DNA of 64,000 nt from Symbiodinium natans (Eukaryota > Sar > Dinophyceae > Suessiales > Symbiodiniaceae): contig CAJNDS010000324.1 of NCBI GenBank assembly GCA_905221605.1, positions 80,001 to 144,000 on the forward strand, written 5' to 3'. How positions within the stretch are numbered: position 1 is the stretch's first letter; the number at the start of each line of letters is the position of its first letter. The notes beneath the pieces were generated by a model that saw only the letters and a list, made by a program, of their open reading frames with translations, did not search any database and was not told where the DNA came from. Made by a program: the position numbers and the translations under genes. Below are positions 37,717-47,345 of the stretch, piece by piece.

Positions 37717-38907
37717 CTCCTTGTGATCCCGGATGGGATGCGGTTGGAAACACTTGCAACACAGGTGCTTGCGGGGACATGTGGCGGCGGAACACTTGCA
37801 CTTGTCCCCATGCAGGTTGTAGTCAAAACAGAGGGCCTCACCCGTAGGGGCATTAGCAACGCCTCCTTTCTGGAGAATCTCCTTGGGGATACGGGCGGCG
37901 AAGGACGTTTTGCCTTTGCCCTTGCCACTGCCTTTGGGGCTACCTTTGAGCTTCTTTTCCCCCGGTTCGAGCTTTCGCTTGAGTTCACGGCGCTCTTTGT
38001 TTCCATTGCCCTGCTTCTGCGGAAGCGGCATCAAGGCCATGGAGACGTGGTAGCTTTCAAGCGCTGAGATCAACGCATCATCCATTGGGAAACTTCCGTC
38101 TGTGGCTGCACGCGGTTGAATACCCAGTTCGATCATGCGGACAAACACCTGCCGATCGGCTTCCACCAACTGTGCCACAGAGCAGCGTGCAAAACCTGGA
38201 GGGGGTTCCCGGTGAAGGTTGCTGAACAGCCGGGAGATGTACTTCTCATAGGCAGTGTAGGTGACGCTCTGAGCAAACACATAGGCAATACCCCGGCGAC
38301 GAAGGGCCTCCTGGACTTGCAACGCGCTATGAGTTGGCATACTCATGGCATAATCTGTTTCTTTGATCACCAGCTTGGAGCTTTCAAGTTCAAGCTGGCG
38401 GGATGCACCTTTGGAGTGGGTAACTTCATGCGTCCTCGACACACATCGATCAGGGCTGAGGTACTTCAACTGATTGGCGGACTCCTGCCTGACACAATCC
38501 TCTAAGACACATCGCCCAGGTTCCATGCCGCCTTCAATGAGCACGCCTGGAAGCCGACCCCGCAGGTGCTGCAGACGCCGGTCCCTTTCTGCCTCCGGCA
38601 TTTTCCTGGAGGTACCTTCCGGGTCAGAAACTTGCAGGCGCAAGTCAGCCAAAACCAACGTCTGCGCCTCAAAGACAAGGCGGCGCACACATGCCTTGCC
38701 CGCCGCATTGGCTCCAGGTGTGGTAGCTGCACAGAATGCATTGAAGGCTGACTCAGGGATGACCTGACCAGGCTGACCCACTGCATAAGCCAATTGACCC
38801 AGGCTGGTGAACCCACCGACACGAAGCTCCGCTAGCACATCATCAGGGCATTTGATCTCGCGGGCGCGCTGGACGAAGTGGGCCTCAGACTCAATCAAGG
38901 AAGACAT
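37714..38907 (-). CDS. gag: Inner element gag-like protein with Cys/His cluster
   Basis: 397 residues from ATG at 38907 (SSLIESEAHFVQ). The middle is charged and helical. A Lys/Gly-rich stretch (KLKGSPKGSGKGKGK) precedes a C-terminal Cys/His cluster: CFDYNLHGDKCKCSAATC, then H, C, CKC and H at about residues 360-395. This could bind zinc and nucleic acid, as gag nucleocapsid regions do. Its TGA is followed by the readthrough-like context, so a gag-pol fusion is likely made at low frequency. I infer gag from position and the zinc cluster; no capsid domain was recognised. Confidence 0.7.
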   Translation of the reverse strand: MSSLIESEAHFVQRAREIKCPDDVLAELRVGGFTSLGQLAYAVGQPGQVIPESAFNAFCAATTPGANAAGKACVRRLVFEAQTLVLADLRLQVSDPEGTSRKMPEAERDRRLQHLRGRLPGVLIEGGMEPGRCVLEDCVRQESANQLKYLSPDRCVSRTHEVTHSKGASRQLELESSKLVIKETDYAMSMPTHSALQVQEALRRRGIAYVFAQSVTYTAYEKYISRLFSNLHREPPPGFARCSVAQLVEADRQVFVRMIELGIQPRAATDGSFPMDDALISALESYHVSMALMPLPQKQGNGNKERRELKRKLEPGEKKLKGSPKGSGKGKGKTSFAARIPKEILQKGGVANAPTGEALCFDYNLHGDKCKCSAATCPRKHLCCKCFQPHPIRDHKE

Positions 38908-39345
38908 GGCACGGAGAATCTACGCTGCACAAACAAAGAGGAAGCCACACCTGATCACATCACATGCACAACGTGGTAGAAGACTCCGTACGAACACCAC
39001 TCAACTCAATGAACTACAAAGAACATGTCCGCATTCTACAACTGCGAGCCTGGTTTTGGAACATCGCATGCACAATCCAACACTCACATGCTGAATGTGT
39101 GGCCCCTGGGCCCCCCCCATTGCCCATAAAGCCCATTGGCTAGGCATTGGCACCATGTGCCTCAAGGCTCATAAGGGACCATGTCCTTGCCTTGACTTCA
39201 AGAACCGACATCTAGCCGGCAACAGCACACTGCAGCTCTCGCTTCCTCACATTAGCCCCTGGGCACATGTCGCTACCATGTAGCAATCTCTTTTCTTCGC
39301 CATAGCGAGTGGAAACGAACACATCCGTCTCCCAACCACACCTCA
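38908..39345. other. Inner element gap between YR and gag
   Basis: About 440 bp with no supported ORF on minus. It may hold the promoter or leader of gag-pol. No motif was recognised. Confidence 0.5.
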
Positions 39346-41529
39346 TCACATGTTGCGTTTGCAAGTGCGACACTCTGGATTCATAAGATCCTCCTCAGAA
39401 GGCAAGACGTACATTGCCGTGCGTGGGCGCCCACACACAAGGATGTTGTCGCCATAAGCATGGTGAAGAACTCCGGATCTGGAGTGTTTTACCCATGTAC
39501 CGGTGCCTTGTATAGGGTTCCCGCTAGGAACAGGCGCCCGATCATCGACCCGCACGGGGTCGGGTGATGTCGGCGATTCACTCGAGCCCGATGACTCACT
39601 CGAGCTATCGGAGGAAGATGATTCCTCCTCACCGGAACTTTCAACCTTGATAGCAGGTGCTAACGAGGCACTAAGGTATGCCTGAGTCGGCAACAAGCCC
39701 TTGCCTTGTGTTGGCCCATCTGCAGAAGGTGGCTGCGGGGGGAACGCCCACATGTGTCCCCGAGGTGCATCAGGAGAGAACTCAAGCTGTCTGATGGCGT
39801 CCATGACTGTTTCCAGCTCCCTTACGGGCCCCATGCTCAACTCCACAGAGTACACAGCCTCAGTTCCTTCAACCGCCGTGACATGTCTGCCCAAACATGA
39901 GCGGACCTCCTTCTTGGCCCCAGCCTTGCTGGCCCAAGAGATGCACGTTCTTTTCAAGCTGTGTGAAGAGACCGCCTTATCTTTAAGCACAAGCCTTAGG
40001 AAAGTTGAGACTTCCCCTGCCGTAATGGCTCTGCGAGCCAACACGCCATTGGCTAGGGGTGGACGGAAGAGCGCAGCACCAACATGCCCATGTAACAGAA
40101 GACCAACCTTCTCAAAGGCACACTTGCACGTCCCAAACCATTCATGATCCGCAATTCCACGCAACGGAATCAGGATTGGTAGCAGCTGCGCGACCCTTCT
40201 GGCTGCCCTTGCGGTCTTATGCTGCTTAACCCGGATTACCACATAGCCATCGCGGCCTTCTCCATCCACGTCCACGTATGCCACCTTACGGAAGTCAGAT
40301 TGTCTGGCACGTGCATACAAGCACAAGAGACAATATCCGGCAAAGGCTCGATCCCAATCCGATGTACCGTGTCCATGCAACAGGGAATGAAGGATACGAA
40401 CTTGTGCCACAGTGAGCGGGGGTGCCTGTTGGAGGTCACCAAGGTTAGCCAACATACGCTCAGCCGCGCCAACACACTTGCGGCTTATTTTGCAAGGGAT
40501 GTTTCTTACATCCATCACGAAGTAAGCAAAGCGCAGGGCGGACAAGAAGGAAGAGGCTTTGGACGGTGGGGCCTGCGAACCATCCAAGAATTGCATGTAC
40601 CTCCAAAACATGTCATCAGTGAAAGGATCGAGATTTGCACCAACAATGGTATCAAACCACCTCAGGAACGTGAGGATGCTACCTGCTCTCTTGGAGGCTG
40701 TTCCTGCGGCCCTCGACCCAATGCATGCTTCCAGCGCCTGTGGATCGACTTCGCACTCAGGGTGCATCTTGCGGTTCCTCCGCATAATCACGATCCACTT
40801 ATCAACCGCAAGCCTCACTGCTTTGCTTTGCTGGGCATCAACATCAACGTCGGAAAGGACTTTGAAAACAGATGACGCAAGGTCCCCAGGCACGACCGAC
40901 TCCTGTTGCTCATCGAACGAAGTGAAAGGCTTGCACGGAAGCGACTGGGGGGTCCAGACTTCTGCTTCACGCATAGAAAGGGGTGGCATTTTAAGCTCCG
41001 AAGACACCGAGGACTCGCCAAAGATTGCACTCACAGCAGGCAGCTCCCAAGGCAACACAACATCAGACAGGCCCCTATCCGCTAACCGTACAAAGCTGTC
41101 GGCAAACACATCACCCACGGTACGCGCCATTTTTGCAGGAGGCTCGCTGACGGACAGTTTCTCAGACTCAGACACCTGTGAGTCTTCCCTAATGGCGTCA
41201 TGGTCTGCAGACTGGCTCAACAAATCATCACGCGCACATGTCCGGCATGAGGTATGCCCAGAGCTGAGTTCAGACACTTCAGGGTTGACGTCGACCATAA
41301 AGTCTTCCGCCGCCGAAACAGGGGAGTTTTCATCACCCCAATCTAGGTCATCAACTTCTGCATCCAACGGCCTTGGCAACCGCAACAACGGCCCAGAGGA
41401 CTGCACACCAGCCCCAAATGGGGGCAACTCAAAGGGAACGATAGGGAGGACTGGCGGCCCATCATCTTCACTGACATGACCGACCGAAAGATCATCCCCC
41501 TCTATATCCGGCAAACTATCTTCAGACAT
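39346..41529 (-). CDS. Inner element tyrosine recombinase
   Basis: 727 residues from ATG at 41529 (SEDSLPDIEGDD). The first 230 residues are acidic and low in structure. A SAM-like core-binding region follows (AGSILTFLRWFDTIV). The catalytic set is visible: Arg in LYARARQSDFRK (about 405), Lys in VKQHKTARAAR, HxxR in SSHSLKRTCISWASKAG (about 524), a second His in CLGRH, and the nucleophile Tyr in AVYSVEL (about 555). The C-terminal extension is Ser/Glu-rich and ends CRTCKRNM. It would join the circular cDNA to the target, consistent with integration without a target duplication. Its place before gag is unusual. Confidence 0.88.
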   Translation of the reverse strand: MSEDSLPDIEGDDLSVGHVSEDDGPPVLPIVPFELPPFGAGVQSSGPLLRLPRPLDAEVDDLDWGDENSPVSAAEDFMVDVNPEVSELSSGHTSCRTCARDDLLSQSADHDAIREDSQVSESEKLSVSEPPAKMARTVGDVFADSFVRLADRGLSDVVLPWELPAVSAIFGESSVSSELKMPPLSMREAEVWTPQSLPCKPFTSFDEQQESVVPGDLASSVFKVLSDVDVDAQQSKAVRLAVDKWIVIMRRNRKMHPECEVDPQALEACIGSRAAGTASKRAGSILTFLRWFDTIVGANLDPFTDDMFWRYMQFLDGSQAPPSKASSFLSALRFAYFVMDVRNIPCKISRKCVGAAERMLANLGDLQQAPPLTVAQVRILHSLLHGHGTSDWDRAFAGYCLLCLYARARQSDFRKVAYVDVDGEGRDGYVVIRVKQHKTARAARRVAQLLPILIPLRGIADHEWFGTCKCAFEKVGLLLHGHVGAALFRPPLANGVLARRAITAGEVSTFLRLVLKDKAVSSHSLKRTCISWASKAGAKKEVRSCLGRHVTAVEGTEAVYSVELSMGPVRELETVMDAIRQLEFSPDAPRGHMWAFPPQPPSADGPTQGKGLLPTQAYLSASLAPAIKVESSGEEESSSSDSSSESSGSSESPTSPDPVRVDDRAPVPSGNPIQGTGTWVKHSRSGVLHHAYGDNILVCGRPRTAMYVLPSEEDLMNPECRTCKRNM

Positions 41530-41547
41530 TGCACCACGAAGAGGTCG

Positions 41548-41859
41548 TTAACCAGGCAAAGACAGGAGCTGGCGATAACACGACTGCACCCAATGGGTAG
41601 CAGCACCAAAGCGGGTCCAATCAGACAGTGTGAGATACAGAAGAAAACGGGCCCCTTCACGCCGACTAACAAGGAGGCCGCGGAAACTAGGCTCCACAAT
41701 GTAGCTGAAAATATCAGGTGGTGCGTCCAAGCAGCGCTGAAGTGCAGGCACGTGAAAGTGCAAAGGTCGAATGCGCACGGGCACAAAGACAAAGGAGGGC
41801 ACAGGCACCCGGAAATCGTCGGAAGACGATGTGGAGGCACTTGATGCAGACAGGTCCAT
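41548..41859 (-). CDS. Small ORF before the recombinase
   Basis: 103 residues from ATG (MDLSASSASTSSSDD) ending 18 bp before the recombinase start. A Ser/Asp-rich start is followed by hydrophobic VPSFVFVPVRIRPLHF and an aromatic C-terminal part. No family is recognised. It could be a leader ORF or a small partner protein. Confidence 0.4.
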   Translation of the reverse strand: MDLSASSASTSSSDDFRVPVPSFVFVPVRIRPLHFHVPALQRCLDAPPDIFSYIVEPSFRGLLVSRREGARFLLYLTLSDWTRFGAATHWVQSCYRQLLSLPG

Positions 41860-41945
41860 CCACTTCCCGATCGCGGGAAGCTTGCACGAAACTAAAGTCT
41901 TAGCACCTCGTTAAGAGCCACTAGACTAGAACACGGCCTCCAGTC

Positions 41946-42151
41946 TCAAAATTTTTGGCACTGAGCTGCAGAGCCAGTGCTGCACACACATCTTCCTGCA
42001 TATGCAATTGCAAATCGTCGTTGGCATTACCAAGCGTGACAAGCATCAGAAACTTTTGGGCTTCAAACCAAGACCAAACGGCACACCGTTTTTCTTAGAG
42101 ACAATTTGGCAGCAATCGATAAAACACCATTCGCTCGCGAACAGTAAGCTT
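41946..42151 (-). repeat. Inner element, split direct repeat A1
   Basis: 206 bp, identical by eye to 21661-21866. Its outer end AAGCTT joins the outer element's RT codons at 42152. Confidence 0.95.
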
Positions 42152-43849
42152 TTGAAGGTCCAAACGCCAGAAAACGCTCAGCAACATGCCCACGGCCAGC
42201 TCGAGCATCACAGCCTTGGGGAGCAGCCGCACGCGTGTGTCTTGAGGGTCTCTGACAAAGGCGTAAACCTGGTCATACACGGACAACTTGCAGCGTTGTA
42301 ATAAGTCGAACCATTGCTGAACCCCCAGTTGTTGGTGCAACTGCTTTGGAGATGCGTTCTGGGATTCGAGTAGATACAGCACAGTAACAATCATGGACAA
42401 GCATCGAGCTGGAGGAACTCCCAGATGCGTGCCATCTTCGAGCGACACACCAACGCAAGTTGCACAGAGCTCATCGTCCACATCTTTGGCTGTATTTCGA
42501 ATGGCCCCGCGCCTGCTCATCTCTGCATCAAGCTGCCGCGCAGCTTTCAAAGTGTGACCTTCGCCTTCGTCACTGAAGATCATCACGTCATCGGTAGCTG
42601 CCGCAAACACCAAACTGAAGGACAAGGGGGTGGTCGCTTCACAGGACAAAACCTGTGACTCCCGCAGTCCTGCATCATGGCAGGTGTTCAAGAGGAACTC
42701 CTGCGCGATATAGGAGCTCCAAGCAAACCCCATGGGCCACGTAAGACTGACTGGGTGAAACCATGCGGCTTGATGGCTTTCCCCTGGCAACAAGCAGGTC
42801 TGGACCTCCTCGACTGTCATGCCGCCGATGCTGCACAGGTCACGCAAACTCACGCGCGGTCTGCCCATCCAGCGTTGCAGCTCCGTCGGCAAGCGAAGTT
42901 GATCAAACCAGCAACTGGCGTCCCTCTTGCTACATCGCAGTCTCTTCCCAGGGCCACACTCCAGAAAAGTCAAAGCAGTTGGTGATGCAAGATGCCGTGG
43001 CTTCGGTGGTCGGACGGCAGCTGCAGAGACACGACGTCCGTGCCACACTGCCCGTTGGCGTTGACCACCCGGCTTTCCCACAGCAATGACAGCGCCACCA
43101 CCCTTCGCCCGTTCTGTTAACCCCAGCTGCTTGGCCCGCAACTGCCTCACGACAAGCTTGACGTACTCCGCCTTGTCCTCCGGAGCCATGCTTGAAAACT
43201 TTGCGAGCCCATCAGGTGCTCCAGAAAACATAGAAACCTCATCTTTCACGATCTGTTGCACATGCTCTGGTAGGCACGGTGTTGGGTCACAAACGCCCGC
43301 TTGTGGCAAAACATCCACTGCTTCAGCGCGGAGGTCGCCGTACTTGGGCCCTAAGGGGCGACTAGGCAGAGGCACCCAATCAGGCGTGAACGAATCCCAA
43401 GAGCCAGACTGTGACTTTTGTAGGCGCCCATAAAACTCCACGCTACGAGCCACAACCCGATGCACCACATCACTCTGCGCAGCAGTTCTATGAGGCCGGC
43501 GATCCGGAACAAGCTTGCAACCATAGCACCAGTTCAGAGCCCCAATCACAGCATTTGCAAAACACCGCAACACTCCCCATCGTTGGCTATCCCACTCCGG
43601 CAGCTTGTGCTCGTAGATGCCAAGTGGAGCCAAAGGAAAAATGTCACGCTGTCTGCTTTGTACGTTGCTAATGCCGGAGTCCATTACAGCCGAAGGCTTG
43701 ACGAGGCCCCAAAACTGCACGGCTAGCTGATACATCAACCACAAGCGGTCTTCAGGAACAAGTGCATGTTGTTGGGATCTCCACTGAAGCCACTGCTGGC
43801 GCCTTGAGCGCGATCGTAGCCGGCTAGCACGTGATCGGTAACTCGTCAT
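42152..43849 (-). pseudogene. Outer element RT, 5' fragment of the split RT-RH gene
   Basis: Opens at ATG 43849 (TSYRSRASRLRSR). RT motifs: KPGGQRQRAVW (fingers), CSKRDASCWFDQL (motif A, about residue 310), WPMGFAWSSYIAQ (motif B, about 371), AATDDVMIFS (motif C, about 419), and VDDELCATCVGV beyond. The type is that of DIRS/Ngaro-like RTs with a TDD or VDD box. The frame then runs 17 codons into the inner element's A1 repeat and stops near 42095. Excising the inner element with its TT core joins it in frame to the RNase H part at 21327. The gene is disrupted by insertion. Confidence 0.82.
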
Positions 43850-43869
43850 GAACCCACTCAGCGCAGGGA

Positions 43870-44037
43870 GCCATAACTTTTCGAACTATGTGCATGACTG
43901 CTGACTTGAGCGGCGGGGCAGGAACGGGAGTGCTGCCAGTTGACAGATTCACAGCTTCCCCTGCCTGCGATTTCGATGCGTTACGAGCACAGTATCTCTG
44001 ACTCCTCCCAAAACGCTCAGCAAGAATATGGGGTGCA
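43870..44037 (-). repeat. Outer element, split direct repeat A1
   Basis: 168 bp, matching 19985-20152. Heptamers start at the next base. Confidence 0.95.
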
Positions 44038-44090
44038 ACCCTAAACCCTAAACCCTAAACCCTAAACCCGAGCCGTAAACCCTAAACCGT
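44038..44090 (-). repeat. CCCTAAA tract at the right edge of the nest
   Basis: Continues the phase of the tract that ends at 19769. Confidence 0.95.
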
Positions 44091-44119
44091 AGGACCCTGC
44101 AAATCCCCCTATGAGCCAC

Positions 44120-44195
44120 CCCACAGCCAAGCTCCCCACGCCGTCAGCGCCAGCGCGTGCTCGGACACCACCTGTGGAGCCAGCCACACCTGTTC
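44120..44195 (-). CDS. Orphan exon, unknown protein
   Basis: The minus frame gives VWLAPQVVSEHALALTAWGA after a CTGAACAG acceptor-like end, with GTGGCTC as a possible donor. The family is not recognised. Confidence 0.4.
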
Positions 44196-44199
44196 AGGG

Positions 44200-44345
44200 T
44201 TCAGGGTTTAGGGTTTAGGGTTTAGGGTTTGGGGTTTGGGGTTTGGGGTTTGGGGTTTCGGGTTTGGGGTTTGGGGCTTGGGACTTGGGGCTTGGGGTTT
44301 GGGACTTAGGGTTTGGGGCTTGACAGGGTTTAGGGTTTAGGGTTC
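44200..44345 (+). repeat. TTTAGGG/TTTGGGG tract
   Basis: Normal heptamers followed by TTTGGGG and CTTGGGG variants. Confidence 0.9.
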
Positions 44346-44489
44346 GGGGTTTGGCGTTAAAGACCATAAGCCCCATATCAGCCTTCTGCACCCACAAAGA
44401 ACCGGAAACCACAAAGACTTCTGCGGCTTATGCAAATTCTGCCGCTTCTAGAAAACTACCGGTTTAGGGGTTAAACCCTAAACCCTAGC

Positions 44490-45055
44490 CGCCCCCCTAC
44501 GTTGGGGGCGGCGCTTAAGCCCTTTGACCTCAAGCCGACCAGGTCGCTCGCCCGCTCTCACAGCATGGGGGTCGGTAGCACCCACGATGGGCCCGGTACC
44601 GGAACACGTTCTCCTCGAGACCAGTACTGGTCCCTAAAAATAAAGTAATTACCCTCAACCCCAAGCCTTGTTGTGCCAGAAGCTGGCTGGCATTCTTGAG
44701 AGGTTACCCCCAGGCCCCTCGCCGCCCCCTGGCCCCCCCTGATTTCCTGGACCTCCTGGCCCCCCCCTGACCCCCCCTTGTCCCCTGGCCTGGCCCGCCT
44801 AAGCCTTAGGCGCCCCACCCACAGCCGGCTGGTCCCTGACTGGGTGCCTGGCCGAGCCCGCCCCTCTGAAACTTGAGTGGGCTGTTGTCTGAGTTTAGGC
44901 TTAAACCCTAAAAGGAATAGGTTTGGGTGACTTTGCCGCCTTGTGGGAGAAAAGTGTTAGATGGCCCTCCACAATCGGGCCAATGCTGCTTTCGCACCTC
45001 ACGAAGCTTTCGAGCTTGTTCCGAAACCTAACCTTCACAGCATCTACGCCCTCAC
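44490..45055 (-). repeat. Dispersed repeat, copy 2 (inverted)
   Basis: Reverse complement of blocks at about 10088-10625, including GGTACCGGAACACGTTCT and the AGTACT palindrome. The C-rich middle (about 44690-44790) is not shared. Confidence 0.75.
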
Positions 45056-45131
45056 AGCAAACCCTAAACCCTAAACCCTAAAATGTAGGGTTTTGCGTTT
45101 AGGGTTTAGGGTTTTGGGCTTTGGGTCTTGA

Positions 45132-45247
45132 CGATCAAGGCACATCGGGACTGGCCAACTTGTCGTAGATCTCAGCCGTCTCATTGTAGAACTCCTGGCA
45201 GCAATGGAAGGCTCCGAGAATGTAGCAGAATCCCGCGCCCCACTCAA
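45132..45247 (-). CDS. Terminal exon, unknown protein
   Basis: The minus frame gives WGAGFCYILGAFHCCQEF, then YNETAEIYDKLASPDVP and TGA. Aromatic, Cys-rich and clearly coding in composition. Together with the 45.37 kb exon it forms the C-terminal end of an unidentified protein. Confidence 0.55.
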
Positions 45248-45321
45248 CCCCTCACCCTGAACCCTAAACCCCAAACCCGAAACCCTAAACCCCAAACCCA
45301 AAACCCCAAGCCCCAAATCCT

Positions 45322-45412
45322 GAAGGTCCCGATTTCCCGCGCCTTGGACTTCTCGCTGCAGAAGCCTGCTCGAGTGTAGGCGGCGCTGACGTAGCCGTGC
45401 CAGTCATTGGGT
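45322..45412 (-). CDS. Exon upstream of the 45.2 kb terminal exon
   Basis: The minus frame gives VEEPNDWHGYVSAAYTRAGF and CSEKSKAREIG after an AATCCTGAG acceptor. The donor side has no clear GT; GA followed by repeats is possible. The family is not recognised. Confidence 0.55.
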
Positions 45413-45419
45413 TCTTCGA

Positions 45420-46640
45420 CCTCAGGATTAAGGGTCCAGGGCTTAGGGTTAAGGGTTTAGGGTTTAGGGTTCAGGGTTTAGGGTTTAGGCGGCAGGGCGG
45501 AGGACCCGAAAATGCTCCGGTGCTCAGAGAATCTGACACAAGAAAGTGTCTGAGGTTCGCCTCCGCTTCCTGCCAAGACGTCTGGAGCAAGCAGACCCGG
45601 ATCGGGCCTCCTTCCCCCCAACCCAACCCAAAATTTTGCGGCGGACCCCCCCCCCCCCCTGTGGGACCCCCCCCCCATCGCTTGGAGATACAAACCGATG
45701 CCGTGGAGGGTCCCGCCTGTCGGCGGCCTACAGGGAAAACACACAAAAACCAGCCCCACCCGCTTACCTGGACCCTTCAAACACCTTTAAACCCCTTAAA
45801 CCTCCCGACGACCCCCGGACCTGGACCCTTCCTCCCCTGTTGTTGCAGAAACCCTCTTTCCTCCTTTCCTGTCTTGGGCCGGTCCGGCTGCCGAGGCGGC
45901 GCGCGCAAGCGTTTACAAGAAATCACTTACACACGTTGCCTCCCGCAGCCCTACAGATTGGAGCCTTGTTTGGCGTTCAGGAAACCCTAAACCCTAAACC
46001 CTAAACCCTAAACCCTGGTTGAGGGCCTAGGGCTTCTGATGAAATTAAAACTTCACCGAGTCGCCACGGCCATCTTCGCTGAAATGGCAAGGAGTCGGTG
46101 CCGAGCTTCGACGCAGTGGCCAGGCGTTGCAAAAGCTGCAGTGACAGTTTTTGAGATCTTTGCAACGTGCAAGCTGCCATACCTAAACCCTAAACCCTAA
46201 ACCCTAAACCCTAAACCCTAAACCCAAAAACCCAACCCGAAGGCCCGAAGACCCTGAATCCCTAAAAGCCCCAAAAAACCGCAAAGCCCCTAAAAAAGCC
46301 CCAAAAGCCCTAAAGACCCAAAAAACCGAAAGCCCCGAAAACCGTCTAGGGTCCACATGTATCAAGGCTTTGGGGTCGTTCGTGGTTTCGGGTCTCGGGT
46401 TTAGGGTTTAGGGTTTAGAGTTTAGGGTTTAGGGTTTAGGGTTTAAGGTTAGGGTTCGGGTTTGGACTTTCGGGCTGGGGGCCTAGGGTTTAGGGCCTTT
46501 AGGGCCTAGGGTGCAGCATTGGTCAGCTGAACGCCGTAGTGTGAACAAGTCATCTCAGCACATTAAGTCCCTAAACCCTAAACCCTAAACCTTAAACCCT
46601 AAACCCTAAACCCTAAACCCTAAACCCTAAACATATGGGT
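45420..46640. repeat. Heptamer tracts and unique islands
   Basis: Short TTTAGGG or CCCTAAA tracts near 45450-45490, 45985-46015, 46185-46225, 46400-46455 and 46570-46632. The island at 46030-46175 is open on both strands and may be an exon. The island at 45490-45960 contains long C runs. Nothing is firmly identified. Confidence 0.7.
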
Positions 46641-46799
46641 TACCCGCAAGTATGCGAAGCTCGCGACTCGGGGATCCGCGAGAAACAAACAAAAACAACT
46701 GGACCCCTCAACCCTCGGCCCCTAAACCCCACTACCCTCGGCCCATAAACCCCTCAACCCCTAAACCCCAACCCGTAAACCCCTGTGCCCGCATAAAAG

Positions 46800-47200
46800 A
46801 GGGCATCCGAATCTCGCGAAAATTGTCTGGGGGGCCGGGGGGGGTGGGGGGGCTCCAGATACTCAACCGGGCGCCATATCGTTTTGAACTTCGCAAGCCC
46901 CCGTCCCACGTTTGAGACGCCGTTGCTAGTTCTTTCCTAGCGCAGCGTGAGAAGTCCGCAGCAAAATGCCTCGGCCAGCAGCGCGAAAGAAGGTTCCCTT
47001 TTGGGACCTGACGGAAAGGGCGCCACAGGAAGCGCCGAATTCGGCTCTCAGGAAAGGTCTCAGAAAGCCATCTGTTCAAAGCACATCGAGGCGCCACTTC
47101 TGCTGTAAGGTCTGTGCACTCGGGTCGCCTCGGGGAAAACGAGGACGAAAAGCAGGCTTCTCACTGCGACAGGCCCCCAAGCTGGATGTAGGACATCTCC
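46800..47200. other. Unique DNA with overlapping hypothetical frames
   Basis: A plus frame (46966-47253) and a minus frame (46732-47097) are both open. Both are Arg-rich and unrecognised, and I cannot choose between them. Confidence 0.25.
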
Positions 47201-47202
47201 TC

Positions 47203-47345
47203 TTCAGGGGTATAAGGAGGGAGGGATCTTACTCCCCTATAACCCATATATAACCCCCTAGAAATACCTCCATGTACCTAAATAGAACCCCTAAATAGAA
47301 CCCCCTACGCGTCCCTTATAAGGATCCCTCCCTCCTTTAGCCCCT
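47203..47345. mobile_element. Foldback (MITE-like) element
   Basis: AGGAGGGAGGGATC at about 47215-47230 is the inverse of GATCCCTCCCTCCT at about 47323-47337, and TATAAGG/CCTTATA extends the arms. The interior is rich in TATAACCC and AAATAGAACCCC words. Confidence 0.65.

Larger units (their letters stand above)
21328..42151 (-). mobile_element. Inner YR retrotransposon nested in the outer element
   Basis: In minus order: A1 (42151-41946), a small ORF, tyrosine recombinase, gag, pol, B1 (about 22075-21865), A2 (21866-21661) and B2 (about 21547-21328). The A copies are 206 bp and appear identical. The B copies differ by a 9-bp internal duplication. The B1-A2 junction overlaps in TT, and the insertion flanks are consistent with a TT core. 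Without the LINE it is about 9.1 kb and carries its full gene set. The recombinase precedes gag, unlike DIRS1, where it follows pol. The near-identity of repeats and the long open frames suggest recent activity. Confidence 0.88.
19770..44037 (-). mobile_element. Outer YR-type retroelement with split direct repeats
   Basis: In minus-strand order the terminal repeats are A1 (44037-43870), internal DNA, B1 (20348-20153), A2 (20152-19985) and B2 (19965-19770). That is the A1-ORF-B1A2-B2 pattern of Ngaro/PAT-like tyrosine-recombinase retrotransposons. The A copies are 168 bp with about three differences; the B copies are 196 bp and look identical, so insertion was recent. Without the inner element it is about 3.4 kb. 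It carries RT and RNase H, now split, but no recognisable recombinase, so it may depend on another element. It sits in a CCCTAAA tract without loss of repeat phase. Confidence 0.85.

Noticed and set aside
46030-46175. A plus-strand exon starting ATGAAATTAAAACTT
   Set aside because: It reads well on plus, but the minus strand is equally open with its own ATG. Without splice evidence I do not call either.
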